From contig NC_092666.1 in assembly GCF_032118995.1 (NCBI RefSeq), forward strand, positions 1,240,001 through 1,304,000: a stretch of 64,000 bases of DNA. Direction: 5' to 3'. This document shows, piece by piece, positions 1-11,298 of this stretch. A model generated the notes under the pieces. That model searched no databases and was not told where the DNA came from. It worked only from the letters and a program-made list of their open reading frames with translations. Position numbers and translations under genes: made by a program. Origin of the DNA: Asterias amurensis (taxonomy: Eukaryota; Echinodermata; Asteroidea; Forcipulatida; Asteriidae). Each line of letters starts with the position of its first letter. Position 1 is the first letter of the stretch.

Positions 1-196
1 ACGGTGATATTGCAATCATAGACACATTTGACATACTGCGTAGCTTTTATACTGAATAAACCGGATGTCCTACATCATCACTTCCCGGGCAACGAAAAAG
101 AAACCGGTGTGTATTTCACAGTCACTACTTCCTGCTCATCAAAAGTGATGGAGGGGCGGTTTGGTTGGTTGTCACTTTCCAGAAATCGACCAGTTG

Positions 197-534
197 GGCA
201 CTGGCTCAAAATAATTGATTTTGTTTGCACAAAAATTTACTTGAGCTGTTGCTAGTATAAAACTTTGTGACAAAAGGCTCCCTCTGAAGTAACTGAGAAA
301 GAGGTAATTTCTCACTAATGATAAAAGAAAAACTCAGCTGAAGCCTTTTATTTATATGCATCTGAAAGCACACAAAGTTGTGCAACAAGGTTTTTTTCTG
401 TCATTATTCTCTTGCAATTTTGATGACCAATTGAGTCAAAACTTTGACAGGTTTGTTATTTCATGCATTATGTTGGATACCCCAAGTGAGAATACTGGTA
501 TTTGACAACTACCAAAGGTGTCCAGTGTCTTTAA
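197..534 (+). mobile_element. MITE-A copy
   Basis: MITE-A is a 340-400 bp non-coding element with ends close to TTAAAGGCAGTGGACACT and AGTGTCCA..CTTTAA, both at TTAA. Its core has CGGCTCCCTCTGAAGT and GCATCTGAAAGCACACA. TTAA ends suggest mobilisation by a piggyBac-type transposase (inference). This copy has a deleted 5' end. Confidence 0.8.
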
Positions 535-635
535 AGAAACATTACATAAATGATTTTTGCAAACAAAGCAGTTGCTGGCAGTCTAAGCACTTTATGTAAC
601 CATTCATGTAATTAAACTGACAACCTGTAGAAATT

Positions 636-1010
636 TTAAAGCCATTGGACACTTTCGATAAACAGTATTGTCCAAAGGCCCACACTTCATGTATCACAAC
701 TAATATATAAAATAACAAACCTGTGAAAATTTAGGCTCAATCAGTCATCGGTGTCGGGAGAAAATAACGGGAAAACCCACCCTTGTTTCCGCACGTTTCG
801 CCGTGTCATGACATGTGTTTACTATAAATCCGTAATTCTCGATATCGAGAATCGATAATTGTTTTAATGTTTTCTCAAAAAGTAAAGCATCTCATGGAAT
901 AATATTTCAAGAGAAGTCATTTACCATTACCTTCTGTAAACCCTGTAACTTATTTGTAAATTTGTGAACTTATATTTTTTGTTCTTTTCCGAAAGTGTAT
1001 ATGGCTTTAA
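636..1010 (+). mobile_element. MITE-B copy
   Basis: MITE-B, about 370 bp, has ends TTAAAGCCATTxxACACTTT and GAAAGTGTATxxTGGCTTTAA at TTAA. Its core has GGGAGAAAATAACGGG, CGCCGTGTCATGACATG and a GATATCGAGAAT palindrome. Full length. Confidence 0.85.
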
Positions 1011-1498
1011 AAGTGAAAAACTGATAACACATTTTGCATGACATCGGTTAAGAAAATGGAATAAAACGCTCACTGACCAAAATAAATCCAAGCGGGAAAT
1101 GAGTTATAATTATTTCCCATCAAAAAATGACATTTCAGACGAAAATACTTCAAGGGATTTTTTTTTATACTATCATCACCATCATTGGACCGTGTAAATT
1201 TTATGTATAATATTATCTGTGATCTTAGACGATTTTTTTATACTATTGTGTAATGTTCCTTTAGCTTGAAATATAAGACCACGTCCTGTATGTAACTTCC
1301 GTGTGAATTTAGGACATACATGCAGTGTTTACAGATTGTTGTCGTGTGGATTTTGTTACGTGTTTTTGGTGAATGTTCTTTTAGTTTAGAGGGCTGGCGT
1401 GTCAGGCGATATTGTGCCCTCCCCCCCCCCCCACACCCCACGGTGAACTGTGTTCAAAACTCCTTTGGTGATAGCACCCTATTTGAACATGCCTTCTT

Positions 1499-1855
1499 TT
1501 AAAGGCACTAGACACTATTGGTAATTACTCAAAATAACTGTTAGGATAAAAGTTTACTTGGTAAAACGAGCAAAAACAAAATTGTGAGAAACGGCTCCCT
1601 CTGAAGTAACGTATATTTTTTTGAGAAAGAGGTAATTTCTCACTGAAATATTAAACAATTTCAGGCGTGAACACTGTTATTACGCATCTGAGAGCAAACA
1701 AACTTGTGCAACTCCGATTGAGTCCAAATTTGCACAGGTTTGTTATTCTATGAATGCTGATCTTTGACAAACAAAAATACAAATCAAAAAAATTTAAATA
1801 CAAAAATACAAATACAAAAATACAGTTACGAAACGTGTACATACAGTGCCTTTAA
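1499..1855 (+). mobile_element. MITE-A copy
   Basis: Both TTAA ends present. The 3' part is replaced by an AAAATACAAAT minisatellite-like stretch (about 1770-1825). Confidence 0.8.
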
Positions 1856-2277
1856 ACTAATCTACAACAAAAATGGTTAGTTTTTCACGGCAAATTTCAA
1901 CAAAAATCAATTCATATTTAATACCCGGCTTATTCATCATCGTTTCCAAATTAATGTTCCGTTATAATCAGAATTCATCAGTCAAAAGGAGTTATTAAAT
2001 GTCACCAGTTCAGCATTCAATGGCCAAATAAGATCATTCAAATTCAGAAAGTCACAAGACTCATTCAACTTCGTAAAAGAAAAGCCAGCAGCAAGAGCTG
2101 GTCAACCAATAAAATAATTATTTCGTCAAGTGTGAATAGATAGTAAAAATTCAATCTAAGAATTGTTAAAGTGTAGTTTTGAATGTAAATGACAAAGAAC
2201 ATAAAAGAAGTTATCGATTTGATAATGTGCAAGAAAATTTTTCACACGATCCGATGATTTGCATAATAGAATAAGTA

Positions 2278-2446
2278 TTAAAGGCAGTGGACACTATTGG
2301 TAATTGTCAAAGACTAGCCTCCACAGTGGATGTATCTCAACATACGCATAAAATAACAAACCTGTGAAAATTCGAGCTCAATCGGTCATCGAACTTGCGA
2401 GATAATAATGAAAGAAAAAACACCCTTGTCACACGAAGTTGTGTGC
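2278..2446 (-). mobile_element. MITE-A fragment
   Basis: Reverse orientation from the TTAA end through the element's 3' half, ending at GTTGTGTGCTTT. Confidence 0.75.
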
Positions 2447-2886
2447 TTTAATTGTTATTATTTATTCGGCATAAAAAGAAAAACAACACAAAACATACAG
2501 GGGGAAATACAACAATGCCAATGGCACATGCCCGGAATTAAAAAACGAAAGCAAATAAATAACTGTTACTCGGAAGCCTTTTTTAAGTCCCACGAGTGTT
2601 CGGTATAGTACATTTATTATTATAAGGCTTGCTGTCAACAGTATGGGGTTTTCGGTGGTTTTTTTTCTGCGTCTTCTTTAGTTAAGTAGGGTAGCATTTC
2701 GAAAGGTGACAGTTTGAATGTGTTTTTTAATGATGGAAAAACAAACCAAGTCAAAAGTTCCGAATGTTGATTTAGATAATCGAAACTAAAAGCGAGGGAT
2801 CACAGTTGAAAATCATCGATGATGTCCAGGACAAGCTCTTGTAATTCAGAAGCTTATAAACTCTCAGAGTTCAATGGAGTAACATT

Positions 2887-3190
2887 TTAAAGGCAGTGGA
2901 CACTATTGGTAATTACTAAAAATAATTATTAGCATGAAACCTCACTTGGTAATGAGTAATGGGGAGAGTATAAAACACTGTGAGAAACGGCTCCCTCTAA
3001 AGTGACGTAGTTTTCAAGAAAGGAGTAATTTTCCAGAATTTGATTTCGAGACCTCAGATTTAGAATTTGAGGTATCGAAATCAAGCATCTGAAAGCACAC
3101 AACTTCGGGTGGCAAGGGTGTTTTTTATTTAATTAACTTCGACGACCAATTAAGCTCAAACTTTTAAAGGTGGGTTTTTTATGACTAGGT
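2887..3190 (+). mobile_element. MITE-A copy, 3' truncated
   Basis: Intact TTAA start and core, with the palindrome GATTTCGAGACCTCA/TGAGGT.TCGAAATC. Loses the last part just before the neighbouring MITE-C. Confidence 0.8.
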
Positions 3191-3233
3191 GCATTAAGAG
3201 ACAAAATGAGAAATCAAGAAATACGCAGGCAAC

Positions 3234-3621
3234 TTAAAGGAACACGTTTTCTTTGATCGGACGAGTTGGTCTATAAAAAGCGTTTGTAACCATTTGTTAT
3301 AAAATGCATGTGGTTGGAAAGATGGTTTAAAAGTAGAATACAATGATCCACACAAATATGCCTCGAAATTGCGTGGTTTTCCTTTTACTTTGCGTACTAA
3401 CACGGTCGGCAATTTATGGGAGTCAAAAATTTGACTCCCATAAATGGCCGACCGTGTTAGTCGACGAGGTAAAAGGAAAACCGCGCAATTTCGAGGCATA
3501 TTTGTGTGGATCATTGTATTCTACTTTTACAACATCTTTCTACCCATGCATTTTATAACAAATGGTTACAAACGCTTTTCAAAGACCAACTCGATCGATC
3601 CAAGGAAACGTGTTCCTTTAA
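3234..3621 (+). mobile_element. MITE-C copy: nearly perfect long palindrome
   Basis: About 390 bp with ends TTAAAGGAACACGTT.CCTT and AAGG.AACGTGTTCCTTTAA. The two arms are near-complete inverted copies meeting at AAATTTGACTCCCATAAATG. Both strands therefore contain similar open frames, which are a by-product and not genes. Confidence 0.9.
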
Positions 3622-3636
3622 CATGAACACAAAAAT

Positions 3637-3750
3637 AACAGATCCAGACGCCACCTGAACTGGTTTGGCCATGTCATCATCAGAATGCCAGCCTACAGGC
3701 TACCCAACCTGGTCTACTACAACGACTTCAACACTCCACGCCAACGGGGC
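3637..3750 (+). mobile_element. LINE fragment, left part (end of reverse transcriptase ORF)
   Basis: Reads RRHLNWFGHVIIRMPAYRLP then LVYYNDFNTPRQRG, the conserved region near the C-terminus of many invertebrate LINE polyproteins. It continues after the hAT-like insertion at 4851. 5' truncated. Confidence 0.8.
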
Positions 3751-4850
3751 ATGGGCGTCAATCGGGGGGGGGGGGGGGGGGGACAGGGGGACATGTCCCC
3801 CCCCCCCCACCTTTTGGAGGGTGTCCCCCCCCCCCACCTTTTTCACCACCTTTATCATGAAGCCCAAGTTTTGCACTGTGTAAGACGAAACCCTGTGTCC
3901 CTATTAATGGGTATTAATCCTGTGGGCAAAGGGTGACACAATATCCCCCCTCAAAATTGGCCCTAGATTGCATCACAGAGCATTTAAAATGCACAATTTT
4001 CCCGGGCCCTTAATCGGTCCCGCACCCCACGCCGTAAAGGCTTCTCACACGCATGCTCCATCGTTGACAGATTTGCACCTCCCCCTTGAAAGAGTGGAAG
4101 GGACGTGTACCCCACCCACCCCACCCCACCCCATTTTCGAAGGGTGGGGGACACAGTATCAAATGTTCCCCGTGTCGTTTGACCACCTTTACCATGAAAT
4201 CGTGTTTTGCACTGAGGAACTGTGGAGCACTGGAACACAATATTCACACAGCTCATTGTTCTGTTCGTATGCCATTTGGCCGCTAAATGGCCTAAAGATT
4301 GCACCACAGAGCATCTAAAAATACAAAATTTTCCCGGGCCCTTGAGTGGGCCCGGACCCATGCCGTAAAGGTTTCACACTCACGTGCTCACTCTTTGACA
4401 GTATTTCCCCCTAAAACTTGGTTCATAGATCCGCACTTGAAGATGCTGTCAACCCAAAAGGTTCGATACTGCTGCTCACATTTTACAGATGTTCTGTTCC
4501 ATTCTGACAGATTTGCCCCATAAAACTTGTGTCTTAGGTCTGGTGATGATAGGGATGAAACGCCGTCTGAGCATTAGAATGCAGAAACAATATTGATATA
4601 ACGAAGCTATAATTCAGTTGCTTTTTAGGTACAATAACCATGATACCAAGAATAGGTGCATCATAGCTTGAAATAGGCATTAAATTCCAACATCTGAGAC
4701 GAGGGGGAACATCACCCCTCAGATTCACTAGATTGCACCAGAGAGAATCTAGAGAATTCCCGGGCCCTAAAGCGGGCCCCGGACCCCACGCCGTAAATGT
4801 TATGTCTCCCCCCCCCCCCCCCCACCTTTCAAGTCGTATTGACGCCCCTG
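3751..4850. mobile_element. hAT-like non-autonomous DNA transposon inserted in the LINE
   Basis: Ends are CATGGGCGTCAAT and, inverted, CAGGGGCGTCAAT. The flanks CAACGGGG and CAACGAGG look like an aged 8-bp target duplication. 8-bp duplications and CAGGG-type termini are hAT features. Inside are long G or C runs next to both ends (3764-3782 G; 4808-4823 C) and three repeated blocks with TTTCCCGGGCCCT and CCCACGCCGTAAA. No transposase frame. Confidence 0.7.
3966..4800 (+). repeat. Three internal repeat blocks of the hAT-like element
   Basis: Blocks starting near 3966, 4296 and 4732 share AGATTGCA.CA.AGAG, TTCCCGGGCCCT and CACGCCGTAAA. Spacing is about 330 and 436 bases. Confidence 0.75.
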
Positions 4851-5000
4851 CAACGAGGACGCCCACCATTGCGCTGGAAGGTGCAAATCCAGGAAGATGC
4901 CAACATTCCACTTCATGAGGCAGAGCACTTAGCTAAAAATAGACATGAATGGGGACGGTTCTCAAAGGAGGCCAAGGGACACCCAGTCCTACGCAGCTAA
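4851..5000 (+). mobile_element. LINE fragment, right part
   Basis: Reads QRGRPPLRWKVQIQEDAN and then LAKNRHEWGRFSKEAKG, continuing the left part after the insertion. Typical last segment of a LINE ORF2. Confidence 0.8.
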
Positions 5001-5007
5001 GTAAGTA

Positions 5008-5094
5008 GTAAGTTATTTTATGCATAATGTTGAGATACAGCACGGGAAAAGAGTAGTCTTTGACAATTACCAATAGTGCCCATTGTCTTTAAAC
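5008..5094 (+). mobile_element. MITE-A 3' end
   Basis: Only the last 85 or so bases remain, ending GTCTTTAA. Confidence 0.75.
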
Positions 5095-6838
5095 AAAACT
5101 GTTTCTGTTTGTAAGGTGGTTGTTTTAAAGGCTAAGTATACAATAGTATTTTGGAATTGTTCGTAGTTTATATAGAAGTAGATGTATGCAAAACATATGT
5201 CTTGAACCATACTATTATAATTAAGTAACTATGTACTTTCCATACTAGTCTAAATCTGAATTATATAGCCGACGTAGGAGAATAACCCTAGGGAAAACCC
5301 ACACACTCAGGTAGAGAATGAAAAAACAAATCCACACACAGTAAAAAGTATCCGTATTTTAACGGACTCCGTAAAGTGAAATATTCCGTAAATCTCGCCG
5401 TTATTTTACGGACTTTCCGTAAATGCAAATACTAGTTATGCTTGTTAGCGTAATTACAATAGACAACGTTTGCCCAAACACCTACACATAATAAAGTACA
5501 TGTAAGTACATAATTAGTTTCAGCCACAATGGTGTCCAGTACCTTTAAGATGACATGGATGCAAAGGGAGTTGGAGTGCTACTAACCAATCCAAGTCATG
5601 TTGTTACTAGCGTTGCACAGACTGCAGAGCTGAATGAAAACGAAGTAGAACTTCGAACTGTTTATAGGCAAAAAATCAACCAAGTTTCGTTTTCCCCCGT
5701 TTTGGGTCTCTTTCAAGGGGTCTGCATTGATCACGTGATTGAAAACGATCGGTCGTTTTTAATAGCATTCCATTCGACAGGCTTTTTTTTTAAAACTCTT
5801 TTCTGATTCATTATTTGTACTTTGTATACCATTTGAATGAAATTCTGAAGTGGTTGCAGGAAAAAAAATGTATGCAAGTTCGCCCCAAACAAGGCTAAAA
5901 GCCACTCTAGCTAAAGGGGCTAAAGTTGATAGTTCCGTAATTAGGAGAATTCCAGGAATATTTTTACAATGACATACTAAATCCGGGTCCGGGAGCTCTT
6001 CTGAATACAAGATGGCGTCCAAAATGGCCGTTATTTTCAATGATCTTACCATAACTATGCAAGCAGACAAATACAAGCAAAGCCTAAAATTAATCGTTAT
6101 TAGGCACAAGTTGTTATTTTATAACTCATAGTTTCTAGAAACCATGATGGCGTCCAAATTTACTATGAAAACCTCAATGGATTGTTTTAGACTACGAAAT
6201 AGTAAATTTCAGTCAAAATCTGACTTTCTTCATCCTCAGAAATAGAAACTGACGAAAATAGATCAGATGGAGCTGGCAGCTCATTGGATTGCATAGCCCC
6301 ACACTGATTTGTTAATGCACATTTACACACACAAGTGCCGCTGTATAAATTAAATCCAACAAATAATGAACATCCAAACACGCACACCGCATGCGATAAA
6401 CTGGTTGTTCGAGCAACGCTCTGTGTGTAGACTTGATTCAAATCTTAGATTGCGGTTATTCTTCTGCATCTCAGCCACGAAAACGCCCCCACAATCAGCT
6501 TATTGTGCTAGATCCGGGTTAGATGGCCTACTTGCCATTTCTATGAATATTAGATTTTAGGCCAATTCTTTGAGCCTCACTACTCAAGCCACACAGTTCA
6601 AACACCATGTGTCTATACTTGTCGTATGTGGTAATATGTGTTTGTACTTTGGAAAGGCCTGCCGAATGTTCAAGAGCTTTTGGTATGTCATTCTAGGCAC
6701 ATTCATGGAACTATAACCTAAAAGGAAATCATCTTGTATTGTGCTAGATCCGGGTTAAAGCTAACTCCATTAATTGGCTTAGGCCCTTGTCGTTGAATGA
6801 ATATGAAAATGTTTGTATTTTCTATGTTGACTGTACCT
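5095..6838. other. No gene seen
   Basis: AT-rich, no convincing frame. It has a phrase repeated at 6510 and 6742 (TTGTGCTAGATCCGGGTTA), two ATGGCGTCCAAA sites (6012, 6148) and an inverted CCGTAAAT/TTTACGG patch near 5350-5425. Confidence 0.5.
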
Positions 6839-7181
6839 TTAAAGCCATTATACACTTTCGGTAAACAGTATTGTCCAGGTCCCACACTTCGTGTATCACA
6901 ACTAATATATAAAAAATAACAAACCTGTGAAAATTTAGGCTCAATTGGTCATCAGAGTCGGGAGAAAATAACGGAAAAACCCATTTTTGTTTCCGCGCGT
7001 TTCACCGTGTCATGACATGGGATTGTGTTTAAAATAAATCCGTAATTCTCGCTATCGAGAATTGATATTGTTTTAATGTTTTCTCAAAACGTAAAGCATT
7101 TCATGGAACAATATTTCAAGAAAAGTCTTTCACCATTACCTTCTGTAAACCCTGTAAGTTATTTTTTGTAAATCTGTGAAC
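6839..7181 (+). mobile_element. MITE-B copy, 3' truncated
   Basis: Full 5' end at TTAA; the end is lost where MITE-E begins (TGTGAACGACTAAG), so MITE-E or a deletion removed it. Confidence 0.8.
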
Positions 7182-7313
7182 GACTAAGTCCTATCTCGAG
7201 TTAGGACGAGTTTACTTGTCCTTACTAATAGGACTATCCTTCAGTTGTTAATATCTCCTAGAACTAGTCCTAAGTTAGGACTAGTCCCTCTTTGTGAAAT
7301 CGACCCCTGGATT
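7182..7313. mobile_element. MITE-E: small hairpin element
   Basis: Inverted arms built of GGACTAGTCCTAA-type words, ending CTCTTTGTGAAATC. The same family occurs at 53333. Confidence 0.7.
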
Positions 7314-7974
7314 CTAAAAGCTTGGAGGGTGACTGGTTATGTTCCACCACCCTGATGTTGAGACAACCCCTCGTGATTTACATGACAGTGTTAGGAAAGT
7401 TAGGGTTGGGTTAGGAATAGGAAAATACCAGAGGTGTCGGAACATGGCTCTCAGAGAAGGTACCTCTATAGTTAATTAAAGTCACCTGGAGGTGGTATTT
7501 CTTCAAAATAAAGCTTTTGTCACTAATATATGTGTTTTGATGAGTACAATGTGAATAAACAGTTACATAAGGTTTAAAAAAATCAGTTCTTATGTTATTT
7601 ACTTAAGAGTAGACCCCGACCCGGCAATGCACTGAGAACACAGAATCGAAGTGAATAATCAAATAATCAACCACTTCAGTTACCAATTTGGTTTTACAAA
7701 CGTACAATGATTGAGTAAAACAAGTGTACATTAAGATCATATCTCATACAAAAAAAAGTATCTTACGGGCTAATACGTCAACCGGGATGAAATACAGGCG
7801 AGGATCACACAGCAAGCAGAAGATATAGCGAGGATCACATACACTGGCTCTAAAACGATCAACTCCAGTTCTTTGCCGATGTGACTATGAGCTATCACGG
7901 GGTAAAGCCAGATGTTTTACACGGTAGTCAATTCACATAGTTATTTCAAACAAACATTATTCATACGCTTCATG

Positions 7975-8270
7975 CAGACGGTCGAAAGTGCAAGCTAACA
8001 AACTACATCATATTGGACCAATCATACACAGATGGAAAGCTTACGTCACAGCACGTTTATCCAATGAAATAATTGTATTTAATGGCATCATATGGGCTGT
8101 AACCTGTAAGAAAAAGGCCGGCTATCATTGCGGATAAAGACAGGGGACTAGTCTGATTTGACGTGACCCTAGCCTGAACATCTGACGTCACACTTCGAGG
8201 CTCGTGAATAACGTCAGAGTCAATCCCAGTCCATAATAACATTTCACCTGTTTTCATTTCACACAGTCAA
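7975..8270. repeat. MITE-F type repeat
   Basis: Contains TTACGTCACAGCACGTTTATC and a region of CTGACGTCACACTTCGAGG and GTCAATCCC.GTCCAT that recurs, inverted, at 55360-55560. Boundaries are uncertain. Confidence 0.45.
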
Positions 8271-8284
8271 ATACTACAATTAAA

Positions 8285-8665
8285 TTAAGGCACTAGACAC
8301 GATTGGTAATTACTCAGAATAATTATTATAAAAACTTACTTTGTAACGAGTAATGGAGAGCTGTTGATATTATAAAACATTGGGAGAAACAGCTACCTCT
8401 GAAGTTTTGGAAGAAGAAGTAATTTCTCACTAAAATATTTGAATTTGATTTCGAGACCTCAGAATTAGATTTTGAGGTCTCGCAATCAAGCATCTGAAAG
8501 CACACAGCGTGCAACAAGGGCGTTTTTTCTTCCATTATTCTCTCGCAACTTCGATGACCAATTGAGCTCAAACTTTTACAGGTTTGTTATTTTATGTATA
8601 TGTTGAGATACACCAAGTGAGAAGACTGGTCTTGGACAATTACCAATAGTGTCCAGTGTCTTTAA
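8285..8665 (+). mobile_element. MITE-A copy, full length
   Basis: TTAA at both ends, complete core and central GAGACCTCA/TGAGGTCTC palindrome. Confidence 0.85.
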
Positions 8666-8689
8666 ATGTACTGTACATAAGTAGTACAC

Positions 8690-8930
8690 ATGTGGACACT
8701 GAAAGTATGCTGGGTTTTGATTGGTCCGAGGTGATGTTTTTCAGCTGCACCAACACCACCTCGAACCAATAAAACACAGATATGTAAAGTTACGTCAATG
8801 CACGTTTATCAAATTACATCATTGAATCAAATGAAATCACTGGTTCTGAAACGCAAGAACATGTGACGGGGACCAGTCTAGCGTGTCCCTGACATTCATT
8901 TCCCTTTCCAAAACTGGCCGTAGAGGGTGC
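8690..8930. repeat. MITE-F type repeat
   Basis: GATTGGTCCGAGGT, TTTCAGCTGCAC and, inverted, ACCTCGAACCAAT give a small hairpin. The first words recur at 55390-55420. Confidence 0.5.
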
Positions 8931-8999
8931 TCGAGCTACTCACCATTCCAGTTCAATAAGAAACCACTGCATTCGTTGTTACTGTATTGGTTTATAAAG

Positions 9000-11222
9000 C
9001 CATATCATCTGATTATTAGCTAACAGATTAGTAGCATACCATCACTGTGTTAATCGGTTAATAGTTAACTAACTTTGCTGGTGTGTAAATTGGCGCTTAA
9101 ATTGCATGTACCCCCCCCCTCCTGCAGTACAACTTTGTGACATGTACGAAACAAACATTGCTCTTGCTTATCGTGAGTTAATCATTAATCAACGGTTGAG
9201 AGTTTGTACTTTTGAATCAGTCGCGACTGTTTGGTGGTTATTGTTGATTTAAAGAGGTCCAGCATCAACTACATTTTTGTCTGATTTCGGTCTCTGTCTG
9301 AGTTCTGCTTGAAGCGGCTATTGGACACTGACTGAAGTAGAACTTGCAATATGGCCAAACTGTCATTAAGCCATTTCAAGCGTGTGGTTAAAAATGTTTT
9401 TTTTTTCTGCTGGGCAAATCGTATCCGAACCAGTAAAAAGTGAATCTTAAAGGTACGGTTAAATATTTTAAATTATAACAATGATGCCGCAAAGTTTGTT
9501 TTTATCACTTTCTATCCGAAAACCTCATTGTTGTTAAATAAAATATTTAAGTCACGTCGGAAAGTTCGGATACAGTGTCTGCTTGTTGAGAAACCATCAT
9601 AAAACTGTCAAGATATTTACATCGAAGAACGTCGAATCCATCACATTTTAATAATGAGGGGACAGCGTGTAATAACCGCTGCATCTCTGTGCGCAGCGTT
9701 CACAAAATGGACACTATGCAAATTTGAACCTCCAAAATTAGTCTTGAGTTGAGATTTGGAGCTTAAAATTTGTCAACATTCTTTAAATTGGTTTTCCTAT
9801 CAACGGAACAATTTCAGACCGAAAATAATATGTACAACAAGAAGGTTTTCGAAAAGAAATTAAACACATTCTTCAGGGTCATTACTGGTATGACCCTAAA
9901 TTTAACTTGTAAAAGCTCATACGACGGTTTTAAGAATTGTAGTATAAAATTTAAAGAAGGGATCGCATGGGATTTAAATAAAACTGCTTGTTTAGAATAT
10001 AAAAACAACAATCACATTTCGGTATTGGATTACACATTCGTCACAGTCACACCTCAAACAACCTACTATTAATTGTTAATACCTAACTTGACTGGTAGTC
10101 GTGGTACTGACAATGTCATCTGGTTTACAAAACAAACAAAATGACCTTAAACATTCCAGGCCAATTGCCTGGTAGATTGATTCAATCCACATTGTTCATG
10201 TGAGGAATGTTTCAGTTCGTATCTTATAATTATTTGAATTTTTGTTTCTGAGGGGCGGGATAGGCTTTTTTGTTGACAATTTTGATTGGATGGCCTTGTG
10301 CTGGCCACTGTTTCTCCTAACCACTCACTTGGTAGTTTGTAAAAATTGAACAATTTTAGATTTTCATATTTTCTCTGCCATGGTTCAAATTTGTGGGTGG
10401 TGCCCAATAACTTACACTGTTTGGCCAGTGTAAAGTGTTATAAAATAATTATATAAAGATGGAAAGAAAGAAATTCTAACTTTGCGTTTAAATTCCTAAA
10501 AAACGAATTAGGCCTACTTCTCCAACTTTAAAGATCAAAGGCGAAAATTAAAATGTGTGTTTTTACAATTAGGCCTGTTGAATGAAGATCAAGTTTGTGC
10601 ATTTATTTGGATTGAAGGGTCCAGTCTTCAACATGATGAGAGTGGCCGTTTCTATCCAGAAGTTGGAAGCCACACCTCACAAATTCCATGTGCGTGCCTC
10701 AATGCAACAAATCTCCTGTCTCGTAGAAAAATATTATTGTATACAACAACACTAATAAAGGCGAAGACCTATACCAGGATTCACATGCGCAGAAAGCAGA
10801 AAGGTGCCCTTTTCAGGCGGAGCCTCATCTTTAAAATAAACATGAACCTGCATAGATATTTAATATCGAGCTCTCTCGACAATCCCTCAAACAAAGATGG
10901 AATATTCCACACACCGAATTGATTGTATAAACGGACAGTATGACGCGAACCCTCCATGTGTCAAAGTAGGGGTTTATAACCTTTTGGGCATTTGTTTGCG
11001 TACAGATGCAATTCAAACACAGATTGACCTTTGGACTTTGAGCACGTAACCGTTCATTATGCTTAAGTGTTGTCTTTTTTGGTATATCTCCAACATTCAA
11101 ATACATTTTATTGGGCGCCGTTTTTGTCTCTAGTCCCATTTTCTAAGAGGAAATGTTCTCTTCTTTCGCCATTAAATTTTCTGTAAGATTATAGCAGGAA
11201 ATCCAATCGTGATTTTGTGATC
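9000..11222. other. No gene seen; 5' flank of the mesh-like gene
   Basis: Open frames up to about 120 codons exist (for example 9770-10072) but show no domain, no codon pattern and no splice context. No clear TATA box near 11100-11222. CCCCCCCCTCC tract near 9113. Confidence 0.5.
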
Positions 11223-11298
11223 ATGGCGTACTGTAGGATATTGATTGTATTGGTCACGTGTGCTGTTCTTCAGAAAAGATGCGTTGTGCTTGGTGATT
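11223..11298 (+). CDS. mesh: mesh-like exon 1: start codon and signal peptide
   Basis: ATG opens 25 codons plus one base, ended by a GTAAGT donor. Residues run from a short basic start through a hydrophobic core ([11 protein letters not shown]), typical of a secretory signal peptide. Exits in phase 1. Confidence 0.8.

Noticed and set aside
3194-3558. Two overlapping open frames on opposite strands encoding nearly the same peptide
   Set aside because: They arise from the palindromic structure of MITE-C; the other copies break the frame, and no domain is present.
9770-10072. 100-codon open frame upstream of the mesh-like gene
   Set aside because: AT-rich composition, no signal peptide, no domain and no splice context; the opposite strand is open too.
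10557-10922. 121-codon open frame just before the mesh-like start
   Set aside because: No recognisable motif and irregular composition; it ends 300 bases before the real first exon.
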